A program made the position numbers and the translations under genes. 51,300 nt of DNA, taken from positions 1-51,300 of the forward strand of contig NZ_RHOY01000022.1 in the NCBI RefSeq assembly GCF_003946725.1, read 5' to 3'. The notes beneath the pieces were generated by a model. It had not been told where the DNA came from, did no database searches, and saw only the letters and a program-made list of their open reading frames with translations. Origin of the DNA: Agrilactobacillus yilanensis. Its GTDB lineage: Bacteria > Bacillota > Bacilli > Lactobacillales > Lactobacillaceae. Positions 1 through 7,877 of the stretch are shown here, piece after piece (the first letter of the stretch is position 1; every line of letters begins with the position of its first letter).

Positions 1-4
1 AACC

Positions 5-121
5 AGAGCGTGAAGGGACACGATTTTGACTTCGAGCACTAACCTAGAATTATGAAATAAGCGCACTTCGCTTATGAATAATTCGTAGTTAGGTGAGAAG
101 TCAGTGCCCCTGAACGCGTTT
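5..121 (+). repeat. Hairpin repeat, type A (first copy of array)
   Basis: A 117-nt element running from AGAGCGTGA to GAACGCGTTT. The terminal stem GCGT/ACGC is followed by a GA/GA mismatch, then the second stem AGGGACAC/GTGCCCCT with one A-C mismatch. The apical hairpin AATTAT..ATAAGCG/CGCTTAT..ATAATT sits above the conserved CCTAG/CGTAG joint. The four bases before it (AACC) match the spacer found between later units, so the array may continue to the left of the window. Confidence 0.9.
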
Positions 122-237
122 AGAGCGTGAACCAGCACGGGTGATTTCGCAGTATAACCTAGACTTGGCAGGTAGTCGCCTGCGACTAGCAACAAGGCGT
201 AGTTATATGTAGAAATCAGTGCTGGTGAGCGCGTTTT
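122..237 (+). repeat. Hairpin repeat, type B
   Basis: Abuts the preceding type A copy with no spacer. The second stem is ACCAGCAC/GTGCTGGT. The apical hairpin is CTTG..CAAG with an inner TAGTCGC/GCGACTA pairing. The terminal stem is GCGT against GCGC, so it contains one G-T wobble. The conserved joint TAACCTAG/CGTAGTTA is intact. Confidence 0.9.
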
Positions 238-324
238 AGAAAACCGATCTAAAATAAAACCGACATAATCTTGCACTTCGCTTACAAGTTAGACGTAGCT
301 AAGCACAAAAATCAGTCTTTTAAA
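238..324 (+). repeat. Degenerate remnant of hairpin repeat (3' half of type C)
   Basis: The 3' half (CTTACAAGTTAGACGTAGCTAAG to ATCAGTCTTT) matches type C copies at 18327 and 22310. The 5' half is replaced by an unrelated A-rich stretch containing AAAACCGACATAA, a string close to one in the remnant at 18443. The 5' arm and the terminal AGAGCG are missing, so the outer stem cannot form. Confidence 0.7.
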
Positions 325-327
325 ACC

Positions 328-444
328 AGAGCGTGAAGGGACACGATTTTGACTTCGAGCACTAACCTAGAATTATGAAATAAGTGCACTTCGCTTATGA
401 ATAATTCGTAGTTAGGTGAGAAGTTAGTGTCCCTGAACGCGTTT
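328..444 (+). repeat. Hairpin repeat, type A (tandem unit 1)
   Basis: Second stem AGGGACAC/GTGTCCCT is perfect here; the change C to T on the 3' arm relative to the copy at 5 restores the pair. First half of the first of three 239-bp A+B units whose A copies start at 328, 567 and 806. Confidence 0.92.
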
Positions 445-560
445 AGAGCGTGAACCAGCACGGGTGATTTCACAGTATAACCTAGACTTGGCAGGTAGTC
501 GCCTGCGACTAGCAACAAGGCGTAGTTATATGTAGAAATCAGTGCTGGTGAACGCGTTTT
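445..560 (+). repeat. Hairpin repeat, type B (tandem unit 1)
   Basis: Abuts the type A copy directly. Second stem ACCAGCAC/GTGCTGGT, terminal stem GCGT/ACGC, conserved joint and apical hairpin as in other B copies. A six-base AGAACC spacer separates it from the next unit. Confidence 0.92.
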
Positions 561-566
561 AGAACC

Positions 567-683
567 AGAGCGTGAAGGGACACGATTTTGACTTCGAGCA
601 CTAACCTAGAATTATGAAATAAGTGCACTTCGCTTATGAATAATTCGTAGTTAGGTGAGAAGTTAGTGTCCCTGAACGCGTTT
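567..683 (+). repeat. Hairpin repeat, type A (tandem unit 2)
   Basis: Appears identical to the copy at 328 and lies exactly 239 bp downstream of it, which points to recent tandem duplication of an A+B unit. Confidence 0.92.
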
Positions 684-799
684 AGAGCGTGAACCAGCAC
701 GGGTGATTTCACAGTATAACCTAGACTTGGCAGGTAGTCGCCTGCGACTAGCAACAAGGCGTAGTTATATGTAGAAATCAGTGCTGGTGAACGCGTTTT
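684..799 (+). repeat. Hairpin repeat, type B (tandem unit 2)
   Basis: Same sequence as the type B copy at 445, again joined to its A partner without spacer and followed by AGAACC. Confidence 0.92.
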
Positions 800-805
800 A
801 GAACC

Positions 806-922
806 AGAGCGTGAAGGGACACGATTTTGACTTCGAGCACTAACCTAGAATTATGAAATAAGTGCACTTCGCTTATGAATAATTCGTAGTTAGGTGAGAA
901 GTTAGTGCCCCTGAACGCGTTT
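806..922 (+). repeat. Hairpin repeat, type A (tandem unit 3)
   Basis: Third 239-bp unit. Differs from units 1 and 2 on the 3' arm of the second stem (GTGCCCCT instead of GTGTCCCT), as in the first copy of the window. Confidence 0.92.
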
Positions 923-1038
923 AGAGCGTGAACCAGCACGGGTGATTTCACAGTATAACCTAGACTTGGCAGGTAGTCGCCTGCGACTAGCAACAAGGCG
1001 TAGTTATATGTAGAAATCAGTGCTGGTGAACGCGTTTT
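923..1038 (+). repeat. Hairpin repeat, type B (tandem unit 3, touches fabH stop)
   Basis: Last copy of the array. Its closing T-run (GAACGCGTTTT) runs into the TTA that is the reverse-strand stop codon of fabH at 1038-1040, so the repeat boundary and the end of the gene coincide. Confidence 0.92.
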
Positions 1039-2015
1039 TACAATTTAATAATTTCTGTACCTAGTGTCAAACCGCCGCCAAAACCACTTAAAACAACAGT
1101 CATTCCTGGTTTTAATTTGCCGGCCGCATTTAATTCATCAAACAAAATTGGAATACTAGCTGCTGATGTATTCCCATATTCTTCAATATTCATCGGGAAT
1201 TTTTCCAGTGGCTGTTTTAATTTACGGGCAATCACATCAACGATGCGGGCATTGGCCTGATGTAAAATAAACAAATCCACATCTTCAACAGTCAAGTTGG
1301 CCTGTTCTAATGCTCGGTTAATCGACTTCGGTACATTTCTAGTCGCAAAAGTATAAACTGCACGACCATCCATATGTACCCATTTGTCAGGGTTGTTATC
1401 TGTAGCCCCTTGTGAAAATGGCGAAATATTTGTAGTCCCTGCCATGGTGATCTTGTCACCCAAATCCCCCATACTCAGCAAATCTTCGCCAAGGAATAGT
1501 TCTCCAGGTTCATTATTTTTTTCTAATAAGATCCCACCAGCACCATCACCGAATAACACAGCAGTAGACCGATCTTCCCAGTTCGCATATTTAGACAACA
1601 CTTCGGCCCCGATCAAAATACCTTTTTGATAAGCCGGACTGGTAAATAAGCCGCGGACAACACCTAAGCCATAAATAAATCCAGAACAAGCGGCATTCAA
1701 ATCAAAAACAAATGCATTTTTAGCGCCAATGGCTTTTTGCACACAGGCAGCCGCTGTTGGTACCGCTTCAGAAGCGCTGGCCGTTGCAACGATAATAAAA
1801 TTAATCGTTTCCGGATCAACCTGACCCTTTGTTAACAAATCTTTAGCCACATTAACGACTAAATCTGTCGTATCCTCATCCGTTACCACATGACGATTGC
1901 CAATCCCGGTCCGGCTTCTGATCCATTCATCACTTGTATCCATCATTTGGGCAAGATCATCATTACTGACAACTTTGCTAGGTGCATAGTGTGCTGTTTG
2001 GGTAATTTTTAGCAC
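1038..2015 (-). CDS. fabH: Beta-ketoacyl-ACP synthase III (FabH)
   Basis: Condenses acetyl-CoA with malonyl-ACP to start type II fatty-acid synthesis in the cytosol. The 325-residue length is normal for the family. The catalytic triad is visible: Cys110 in AACSGF, His252 in LHQAN and Asn282 in GNTSAAS, with the C-terminal glycine-rich GFGGGLT loop. The start is GTG (MLKITQ), preceded by an AAAGGGATGG site lying in the end of fabT. The two genes overlap by a few bases and are probably translationally coupled. The order fabZ-fabT-fabH is the usual head of the Lactobacillales fab cluster. The genes normally downstream (acpP, fabD, fabG, fabF) are not seen, because the repeat array begins exactly at the stop codon. 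Confidence 0.95.
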   Translation of the reverse strand: MLKITQTAHYAPSKVVSNDDLAQMMDTSDEWIRSRTGIGNRHVVTDEDTTDLVVNVAKDLLTKGQVDPETINFIIVATASASEAVPTAAACVQKAIGAKNAFVFDLNAACSGFIYGLGVVRGLFTSPAYQKGILIGAEVLSKYANWEDRSTAVLFGDGAGGILLEKNNEPGELFLGEDLLSMGDLGDKITMAGTTNISPFSQGATDNNPDKWVHMDGRAVYTFATRNVPKSINRALEQANLTVEDVDLFILHQANARIVDVIARKLKQPLEKFPMNIEEYGNTSAASIPILFDELNAAGKLKPGMTVVLSGFGGGLTLGTEIIKL

Positions 2016-2500
2016 GATTGCATTCCATCCCTTTCACTAGGTCCTTGTTTGGCCGCATGATTCTTGTCTTCCAAAAATTCAATCAAATTATCGACGGCGT
2101 GTTCAATTAGACTGATTTCATCTTTGTTAAAACCATCTAAAAAGGACATCACCATTTTCCGATGAAATGAATCATGAAGGCGATAAGCAGAACGGCCCTT
2201 TCGCGTTAACCCTAGGCGAATCACCCGACGATCAGTCTTTTCCCGCAGCCGCTGTACATAACCTTTTCGAGCTAAGTTATTAATCGCTGCCGTTAAAGTA
2301 CCTGGCGTCACCCGCATTTCCTGGGAGACTTGTGAACTGGTCTTATGATGATACATGGTAATCGCGTTAATCGTGTGTAACTCTTTAATTGATAGATCAT
2401 GAAATGGCCCTTTACGCAGTTCTTTTTCTTCAATATTTGAAATATCGCGATAGCCTCGAACCAGTTTTTCATTGATTCGTTCATAAATCTCCTTATCCAT
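2009..2500 (-). CDS. fabT: MarR-family fatty-acid synthesis repressor (FabT)
   Basis: A MarR-type winged-helix regulator. The HTH and wing are visible around TSSQVSQEMRVTPGTLTAA and LREKTDRRVIRLGLT. In streptococci and lactobacilli FabT represses fab genes when bound to long-chain acyl-ACP. Its place between fabZ and fabH supports that role. I start it at the ATG at 2500 (MDKEIYER, 163 residues), which has AAAGGTGG at proper spacing. An in-frame GTG at 2512 adds four residues but its ribosome site would abut the start. Two FabT-like operators lie in the leader of the operon. Confidence 0.9.
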   Translation of the reverse strand: MDKEIYERINEKLVRGYRDISNIEEKELRKGPFHDLSIKELHTINAITMYHHKTSSQVSQEMRVTPGTLTAAINNLARKGYVQRLREKTDRRVIRLGLTRKGRSAYRLHDSFHRKMVMSFLDGFNKDEISLIEHAVDNLIEFLEDKNHAAKQGPSERDGMQSC

Positions 2501-2524
2501 GCTGTTTTCCACCTTTCATTCAGG

Positions 2525-2947
2525 CTAGTCTTTCAAGTGCATTGTGAAAGTGGCCTGGCACGCTTTTTGGTCGGCCAGCATCACAACACCTTTAAATACA
2601 TATTGCTGCGCTTGTTGTTCAATACACTGTACTTGATAGGTCAGTTGGCTGTCTGGGGTCACCATCTTACGGAACTTAACTTTTTTCAAAGCCGCCAAAG
2701 CCACATTTTTTATCTCAAAATTTTGATAAAGCCAAAGCTTTGCCGTCTGCTGTAAACCTTCTACCAATAAAACGCCCGGCACAACTGGTTCGTTTGGAAA
2801 ATGGCCTTTGAAATAAGGGGCCTCTTTGCGAATTGTCTGCTGGGTTGTAATTTGCGTTTCGTCGGTTGCCAAGACTTGATCTACCATCAATAAACCCTCA
2901 CGCTCAGGTATGATCTGTTGAATGTCACTTACAGAAAGTGCTGCCAC
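2525..2947 (-). CDS. fabZ: 3-hydroxyacyl-ACP dehydratase (FabZ)
   Basis: Dehydrates 3-hydroxyacyl-ACP in the fatty-acid elongation cycle. It is a hot-dog-fold protein of 140 residues, normal for FabZ. The signature GHFPNEPVVPGVLLVEG carries the catalytic His49 and Glu63. The N-terminal IPEREGLLMVDQV stretch departs slightly from the common IPHRYPFLLVD, so this may be the less canonical of two FabZ paralogues. The start is GTG (MAALSV) with AGGAGGG at 2955-2961. It is the first gene of the fabZ-fabT-fabH transcript. Confidence 0.93.
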   Translation of the reverse strand: MAALSVSDIQQIIPEREGLLMVDQVLATDETQITTQQTIRKEAPYFKGHFPNEPVVPGVLLVEGLQQTAKLWLYQNFEIKNVALAALKKVKFRKMVTPDSQLTYQVQCIEQQAQQYVFKGVVMLADQKACQATFTMHLKD

Positions 2948-2966
2948 AAGAACCCTCCTAGATATA

Positions 2967-2985
2967 GTTCAAACATCAAAGTATT
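2967..2985 (-). promoter_or_regulatory. FabT-like operator, promoter-distal copy
   Basis: Read on the minus strand this is AATACTTTGATGTTTGAAC, resembling the TTTGAT-n-TTTGAA core of FabT boxes. The same string occurs 34 bp upstream. It lies between the promoter and the fabZ start. Confidence 0.65.
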
Positions 2986-3000
2986 TGAGCTTAGAATTTA

Positions 3001-3020
3001 CTTCAAACATCAAAGTATTA
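3001..3020 (-). promoter_or_regulatory. FabT-like operator, promoter-proximal copy
   Basis: Minus-strand TAATACTTTGATGTTTGAAG, identical in its core to the box at 2967. It sits just downstream of the -10 hexamer, where bound repressor would block initiation. Confidence 0.68.
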
Positions 3021-3030
3021 GACCCTAAAA

Positions 3031-3059
3031 ATAGTAAACTTATCTTCTAGAAATGTCAA
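3031..3059 (-). promoter_or_regulatory. Promoter of fabZ-fabT-fabH
   Basis: On the minus strand, TTGACA (3059-3054) and TACTAT (3036-3031) are separated by 17 bp. The two FabT-like boxes follow within the transcribed leader. Confidence 0.8.
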
Positions 3060-3065
3060 ATCATT

Positions 3066-3764
3066 CTACTCTGTTAATAATAAATCTATTGCAGCTTGCA
3101 GGCGCTGTTGTTTTTGTTTCGGAGCATTAGCCTCAAAACCTTGCGCGCGAATTAACTGCGTACTTTTGTAGCTCATGCTCACAAAACAAGTTTTAATTTC
3201 AGGATCTGCTTCTAAAATCCGTTCAAATGCAGAATTGCTAGTCACTAAAATTTTCGTGTACTGATTATTGCGCAGCAGTTGTTTTAAACGAATCAGCTGT
3301 TGATAATTGACCAGGTTTTTATAAACAATCAGCGACTGCCAATTCGTTGCTAACCGCAAGGGGTTATAACGATCCGAAAGATTCCCCCGCAGCCATAAGA
3401 TTTTTTGTTCCCGAAATAACTTTGCCCGCAACATCGTAGCCAAAGAATCTTGCTGCTCACTTTTGCTAACCAGGACAGAATCAAAGCCCGCCTTTTGCGC
3501 TGCGGTTTGTAAGCGTGAACTTAAGACGGCTAACTGCGGCTTTTTAGTGGCTTTTTCAAAAAAAGGTTGAATGCACGTCAATGCAAAACCGCTTGTAAGC
3601 GCCAAAATATCTGCTTGTTTAATTTGTGCAATTTGTTTTTGTTGTAAATGAACCGGACACAGTGCCATTAGATTAATAAAATCCGTATCGTTTTGTAGTA
3701 ATTTCGCCATTAATTTCGGCGGTAAACTAGTTTGTGATCGTGTAATTAAGTATTTGTTTGCCAT
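3066..3764 (-). CDS. Uroporphyrinogen-III synthase (HemD)-like protein
   Basis: A 232-residue protein with the two-lobed HemD pattern: an N-terminal ADILALTSGFAL segment, and a C-terminal ILVTSNSAFERIL segment followed by KTCFVSMSYKSTQLIRAQGF, which match the family's 'TSxxA' and 'IGxxTaxxlxxxG' motifs. HemD cyclises hydroxymethylbilane during tetrapyrrole synthesis. No other haem genes are near, so the role in this organism is uncertain; many lactobacilli cannot make haem. Start ATG with GGAGC upstream. The gene ends close to the fabZ promoter and is probably monocistronic. Confidence 0.5.
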   Translation of the reverse strand: MANKYLITRSQTSLPPKLMAKLLQNDTDFINLMALCPVHLQQKQIAQIKQADILALTSGFALTCIQPFFEKATKKPQLAVLSSRLQTAAQKAGFDSVLVSKSEQQDSLATMLRAKLFREQKILWLRGNLSDRYNPLRLATNWQSLIVYKNLVNYQQLIRLKQLLRNNQYTKILVTSNSAFERILEADPEIKTCFVSMSYKSTQLIRAQGFEANAPKQKQQRLQAAIDLLLTE

Positions 3765-3839
3765 TAGTAAGCTCCTAAAATTCGGATTAAAAATTTTACT
3801 TCTTATATAAGACGTTATGCCAAAATAATTGACCGTCGT

Positions 3840-3867
3840 TTGACTTTATGTGTCATTAGTGTAACAT
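3840..3867 (+). promoter_or_regulatory. Promoter of the marR-efflux pump operon
   Basis: TTGACT (3840-3845) and TAACAT (3862-3867) with a 16-bp spacer, followed by a perfect palindrome at 3880. Confidence 0.5.
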
Positions 3868-3879
3868 AGAAGGTTGACT

Positions 3880-3893
3880 GTTCGTATGCGAAC
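3880..3893 (+). promoter_or_regulatory. Palindromic operator for the MarR-family regulator
   Basis: A perfect inverted repeat, GTTCG-TATG-CGAAC, just downstream of the predicted -10 and upstream of the regulator gene. It is a likely autoregulatory site, inferred from position and symmetry only. Confidence 0.55.
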
Positions 3894-3911
3894 AAAAATC
3901 AAATTAAGGTG

Positions 3912-4385
3912 GTGCCTAAAATTACGCCAGAAAATACAGTACTTATTCAGAAAACTTTATCGCAAAATCGTCGTTTTCGCAAGATTACTCAAAAAATTGC
4001 CGGTCAAGTTGCCCTCGAACACGGCATCACTTATACGCAATTCTTGGCCTTGCAAACGTTAAACCATCAGCCTAACATTGATTTAAATCAATTGGCCCAA
4101 GCTTTGCATCTTTCTAAAAGTTCTACCTCGGGCATCGTTGAACGCTTATTGCATAACGCCTTACTAGCCAAAACAAAACAAGCTGCTGATCAACGTAAAG
4201 TCGCCCTTTGCTTAACCGAAAAAGGACAAGCGATTACCCAAGCTGTTCATACGAACTTTTATGATTGTCTCGCCCCAATTACAACTTTATCCACTTCAGA
4301 ATTGCAGCAATTTATTAACTTACAGGAAAAAATTATTCAAAACTTTGAGGAGGCTGCCCATGAACGTCAAACGTCGGGATCGTAA
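3912..4385 (+). CDS. MarR-family transcriptional regulator
   Basis: About 157 residues with a MarR winged helix: LNQLAQALHLSKSSTSGIVERL as the recognition region and a DQRKVALCLTEKG wing. It probably represses its own operon and the efflux pump that follows. Consecutive GTG codons occur at 3909 and 3912; AAGG precedes them closely, so the exact start is uncertain. The 3' end overlaps the pump gene by 26 bp, which implies co-transcription and coupled translation. The inducer is unknown. Confidence 0.85.
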   Translation: MPKITPENTVLIQKTLSQNRRFRKITQKIAGQVALEHGITYTQFLALQTLNHQPNIDLNQLAQALHLSKSSTSGIVERLLHNALLAKTKQAADQRKVALCLTEKGQAITQAVHTNFYDCLAPITTLSTSELQQFINLQEKIIQNFEEAAHERQTSGS

Positions 4386-5754
4386 TATTTTATTAATTGT
4401 TATGCTGGGAAATTTCTTAGGCTTCTTAAATCAAACATTGATGAATGTCGCCTTACCGAGTATTATGCGGGAATTTGATATCACCGCCAGTCAAGGTCAG
4501 TGGCTGTCTAATGGCTATATGCTGATTAATGGTGTCATGATTCCCTTAACCGCTTTTTTAATTGAACGCTTTAAAACAAAGCATCTGTATTTAACTGCCA
4601 TGGTCATGTTCACGATTGGGACATTGATCGGTGGCTTTGCTTCTAACTTCCCAATTTTAATCGTCGGCCGAATGTTTCAGGCAGCAGGGACTGGGATTTT
4701 AATTCCTTTGATGAATGTCATTACTATGCAAATTTTCCCGATTAATAAACGCGGGCGCGCAATGGGCTTCATTGGCTTGGCCATGAACTTCGCCCCGGCA
4801 ATTGGCCCAACTTTATCCGGTTATATTGTCACAAATTATGCCTGGCGCTATTTGTTTTATACGGTCGCTCCTTTGGCGATCATTGATGTGATTTTAGCGA
4901 GTTTCTTACTCAAAAATTATGGGAAAGTTACCAAAAAACCAGTGGATCTCATCAGCGTCAGCCTTTCTGTTTTAGGGATGGGGGCTTTATTAGCCGGACT
5001 GAGTAATGCCGGTGATGGTCAGTGGCTGACTTGGTCGGTCTTAGGCTTAATTTTTGTTGGTATTGCTATTTTGACCTACTTCGTTCGCTTACAACTCATT
5101 CGTAAAACCCCATTGTTAAATTTTGATGTGTTTGAACATCGTAATTTTTCGTTATCTGTACTGACTAATGTCTTTGTCATGATGGCGCTATATGGTGGGA
5201 CATTGCTGCTGCCATTATTTATCCAAAACGTCCAAGGCCGCTCTGCTCAGATCTCTGGGTTAGTCCTGTTGCCTGGCGCCTTAGTCACCGCCGTAATGTC
5301 CCCGATTTCTGGGAATCTTTACGATCGTTACGGCGCGAAATATTTAAGCTTCATCGGTTTGATTGTTTTAGCGGCCAGCACGTTTATGTTTGCCAATTTA
5401 AAAATGACCTCGAGCATTATCTATATCATCATCTGTCAAGCCATCCGTAATTTGGGCATTGGGATGATCACCATGCCACTGCAGACTGAGGCCCTTAACA
5501 CATTACCAAGGGACTTAATTGCCCACGGCTCGGCCATGTTCACTACGATCCGGCAAATCGCTGGGTCTGTCGGTACGGCTGCGCTGATTACCATTATGAG
5601 TATTGTCGCGCGCGATAGTGCCAGCACTTCTCAACGCTTAGCCCAACTTCACGGGATTAACATCGCCTATTTAGTTTGTGGTATTTTAGCTTTAGTTGGT
5701 GCCGTTTGTGCGTTAAGATTAACCCCAAGGAACCAGCAAACACAGTATCAATAA
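4360..5754 (+). CDS. DHA2-family (EmrB/QacA-type) MFS drug transporter
   Basis: An integral membrane H+-coupled exporter of 464 residues, consistent with a 14-helix DHA2 member. The first helix is followed by FLNQTLMNVALPSIMREF, typical of EmrB/QacA. Motif A-like (FKTKHLYL) and antiporter motif C-like (FAPAIGPTLSGY) segments are visible. I start at ATG 4360 (MNVKRRDRN), which has GAGGAGG eight bases upstream. Co-transcribed with and overlapping its MarR regulator, it probably exports a toxic compound or drug; the substrate cannot be told from sequence. Confidence 0.9.
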   Translation: MNVKRRDRNILLIVMLGNFLGFLNQTLMNVALPSIMREFDITASQGQWLSNGYMLINGVMIPLTAFLIERFKTKHLYLTAMVMFTIGTLIGGFASNFPILIVGRMFQAAGTGILIPLMNVITMQIFPINKRGRAMGFIGLAMNFAPAIGPTLSGYIVTNYAWRYLFYTVAPLAIIDVILASFLLKNYGKVTKKPVDLISVSLSVLGMGALLAGLSNAGDGQWLTWSVLGLIFVGIAILTYFVRLQLIRKTPLLNFDVFEHRNFSLSVLTNVFVMMALYGGTLLLPLFIQNVQGRSAQISGLVLLPGALVTAVMSPISGNLYDRYGAKYLSFIGLIVLAASTFMFANLKMTSSIIYIIICQAIRNLGIGMITMPLQTEALNTLPRDLIAHGSAMFTTIRQIAGSVGTAALITIMSIVARDSASTSQRLAQLHGINIAYLVCGILALVGAVCALRLTPRNQQTQYQ

Positions 5755-5785
5755 GTTTTAAGTTTAAAATATAGGAGATGTTTTT

Positions 5786-6034
5786 TTGGCTGATAAAAAA
5801 AGTTTGGCGGATTATGCCGTCGACATTCCAAAGGTCTCTGCACTATTGGCGGAAGCACCTGAAATTCAAGCGCGCTTTGACGCTTTAACCCCTGGTTACC
5901 AACGAGAATGGGCCCGTTATATTTTTGGTGCTAAGGCACAAGCAACTCAAGATCGGCATCTTGAAAACATGAAACTCATTTTAAATGCGGGTTACAAATC
6001 AAAACGAGCCTACGATTCTAGACCTAAATCATAG
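5786..6034 (+). CDS. YdeI/OmpD-associated-type small protein
   Basis: An 82-residue protein matching the C-terminal helical domain of the YdeI/OmdA family. FDALTPGYQREWARYIFGAKAQATQDRHLENM corresponds to the 'F..L.p..rrey..wI..AK...tr..Ri' pattern. The N-terminal YdeI domain found in longer family members is absent. Start codon is TTG with AGGAG eight bases upstream. It sits 31 bp after the efflux pump and probably reads from the same transcript, ending at the terminator at 6055. Function unknown. Confidence 0.65.
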   Translation: MADKKSLADYAVDIPKVSALLAEAPEIQARFDALTPGYQREWARYIFGAKAQATQDRHLENMKLILNAGYKSKRAYDSRPKS

Positions 6035-6054
6035 CTTGCCCGTAATATTAATTA

Positions 6055-6099
6055 AAAAAACAGCACTGTCCTTCGTTTTATGGACAGTGCTGTTTTTTT
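6055..6099. terminator. Bidirectional terminator
   Basis: AACAGCACTGTCC and GGACAGTGCTGTT form a 13-bp stem flanked by A-run and T-run, so it can end both the plus-strand efflux operon and the minus-strand UPF0210 operon. Confidence 0.88.
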
Positions 6100-6118
6100 A
6101 CGAGCATCTTTGTAATAA

Positions 6119-7462
6119 TTAATTTTTGAAAGAATGAATTGGCGCTGGAATACGACCGCCACGGTTAATAAAATCAGCAGAGCTATTTGGATTAACCGGC
6201 ATAATCGGTGCATGGCCGAACAAACCGCCAAAGTTAATATCTTCGCCTACTTTTTGCCCGGTAGCTGGGATCACGCGAACAGCGGTGGTTTTATTATTGA
6301 TAACGCCGATTGCGGCTTCATCAGCGATCATCCCGCTGATGGTTTCAGCAGGCGTATCGCCTGGTACAGCAACCATGTCTAAGCCTACTGAACACACTGC
6401 CGTCATCGCTTCTAGTTTTTCCAAACCTAAGCTGCCATTTTCAACGGCTTTGATCATCCCGGCATCCTCAGATACTGGAATGAAGGCGCCTGACAAGCCA
6501 CCCACATGTTCACAGGCCATAACACCGCCTTTTTTCACGGCGTCATTTAATAAGGCCAAAGCTGCTGTTGTCCCATAGGCACCCACACTTTCTAAGCCCA
6601 TCTCTTCTAGGATTTCAGCCACAGAGTCCCCTCTGGCCGGGGTTGGGGCTAAGGAAAGGTCCACAATGCCAAAAGGCACATTTAGCCGTTGCGCGGCAAT
6701 ATTACCGACAAATTGACCCATTCGTGTCACTTTGAAAGCTGTTTTTTTGATAGTTTCCGAAACAACATCAAACGGCTGGCCTTTAACCGCCTCTAAAGCA
6801 TGTTTCACCACACCAGGACCACTAACCCCCATATTGATCGCCCGATCTGCTTCACCGACCCCATGGAAAGCCCCCGCCATAAACGGATTATCTTCAACGG
6901 CATTGGCGAAAACAACTAAATTCATACACTTCACTGGGTCAATTTCTGCTAACGTTTTGATCACATGGCCCATTTGTTTGACCGCATCCATATTAATCCC
7001 TGAACGGGTGGAACCTACATTGATCGAACTGCAGACACGGGAAGTTTCATTTAACGCTTCCGGAATAGAAGCGATTAGTTTTTCGTCGCCGCTTTGGTAG
7101 CCTTTTTGGACTAAGGCGGAGAAACCACCGATAATGTCAACGCCAAGTTCTGTCGCTGCTTTGTCTAATACTTTCGCAAAAGCCACGTAGTTATCCGTCT
7201 GACTTGCGGCAGCCACAATGGCAATTGGCGTCACTGAAATACGTTTGTTGACAATCGGTATCCCATATTCTATTTGAATATCATGGGCGACTTTGACAAG
7301 ATCTTTGGCGCTGCGCATCAACTTATCATAGATTTTGTCCGTTGCCCGCTTCACATCGCTGTCAATACAGTCTAATAAGGAGATCCCCATGGTGATTGTG
7401 CGAATATCTAAGTTCTCTTCAGAAATCATTTGAATGGTTTCTAAAATTTGTCCAGTTTCCAT
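6119..7462 (-). CDS. PFL-family protein, UPF0210 (DUF711)
   Basis: A 447-residue cytosolic protein of the UPF0210/DUF711 family, distantly related to glycyl-radical/PFL folds. Conserved stretches include [47 protein letters not shown] and [15 protein letters not shown]. Length is standard. It follows an ACT-domain gene with a 14-bp gap. This two-gene arrangement is conserved across Firmicutes, but the biochemical function is not established. Start ATG with GGAGG upstream (TAACCTCC on the plus strand). Confidence 0.9.
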   Translation of the reverse strand: METGQILETIQMISEENLDIRTITMGISLLDCIDSDVKRATDKIYDKLMRSAKDLVKVAHDIQIEYGIPIVNKRISVTPIAIVAAASQTDNYVAFAKVLDKAATELGVDIIGGFSALVQKGYQSGDEKLIASIPEALNETSRVCSSINVGSTRSGINMDAVKQMGHVIKTLAEIDPVKCMNLVVFANAVEDNPFMAGAFHGVGEADRAINMGVSGPGVVKHALEAVKGQPFDVVSETIKKTAFKVTRMGQFVGNIAAQRLNVPFGIVDLSLAPTPARGDSVAEILEEMGLESVGAYGTTAALALLNDAVKKGGVMACEHVGGLSGAFIPVSEDAGMIKAVENGSLGLEKLEAMTAVCSVGLDMVAVPGDTPAETISGMIADEAAIGVINNKTTAVRVIPATGQKVGEDINFGGLFGHAPIMPVNPNSSADFINRGGRIPAPIHSFKN

Positions 7463-7476
7463 GACTAACCTCCGGA

Positions 7477-7746
7477 TTAAAGTTTTTGAACAGCATCAAA
7501 GATTTCTTGCCGCTGCATGCGAATGTCCACACCGATCTCTGTGCCGACGGTTTTTAGTTCCGCTTGAATTTTTTCAAAATTTGGTTGTGCTGTTTTTAGT
7601 TCCCCCATCAAGATCATGGTGAAATTACCTTGCATTAGAGTTTGAGAAATGTCCAAAATATTAATGTTTAATGCCGCTAATTTTTGACTGACTTTGGCAA
7701 CGATCCCTACTTGATCTTGCCCGATAACGGTAATGATAAGTTTCAT
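7477..7746 (-). CDS. ACT-domain protein (UPF0237)
   Basis: An 89-residue single ACT domain ([24 protein letters not shown]...), the fold that usually binds amino acids allosterically. It is the first gene of a two-gene operon with the UPF0210 protein and may be its regulatory partner; that is an inference from the conserved pairing. Ribosome site AAGGAG lies upstream of the ATG. Confidence 0.9.
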   Translation of the reverse strand: MKLIITVIGQDQVGIVAKVSQKLAALNINILDISQTLMQGNFTMILMGELKTAQPNFEKIQAELKTVGTEIGVDIRMQRQEIFDAVQKL

Positions 7747-7877
7747 GTTGGCATAACTCCTTATAGATTATTTTTGGTTGTCAAACAATCTATATTATAA
7801 CGTTAATATTACATTAGAAACAAATTAAATTTTAAAGGCCCTTTTTTTGCACCTAACGTCGTTCTTTTAGCCACCGA

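Noticed and set aside
312-996. Three near-identical minus-strand reading frames of 68-72 codons at 312-518, 539-757 and 778-996
   Set aside because: They lie wholly within the tandem hairpin repeats, owe their similarity to the 239-bp duplication, have no ribosome sites, and the covariation pattern is that of a folded nucleic acid, not of codons.
1-1038. CRISPR array
   Set aside because: The repeats are about 115 nt, abut each other with no unique spacers of constant size, and no cas genes are near.
1-1038. Array of hairpin repeats as rho-independent terminators of fabH
   Set aside because: The stems end in GAACGCGTTTT, on the wrong strand for fabH and without a clean U-run directly after a GC-rich stem; a terminator role would not explain the internal conserved loops.
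5436-5627. Antisense frame inside the MFS transporter, and the many other antisense frames inside large genes such as sbcC, ddl and the leu genes
   Set aside because: They mirror the codon pattern of the real gene on the other strand and have no start signals or family similarity.
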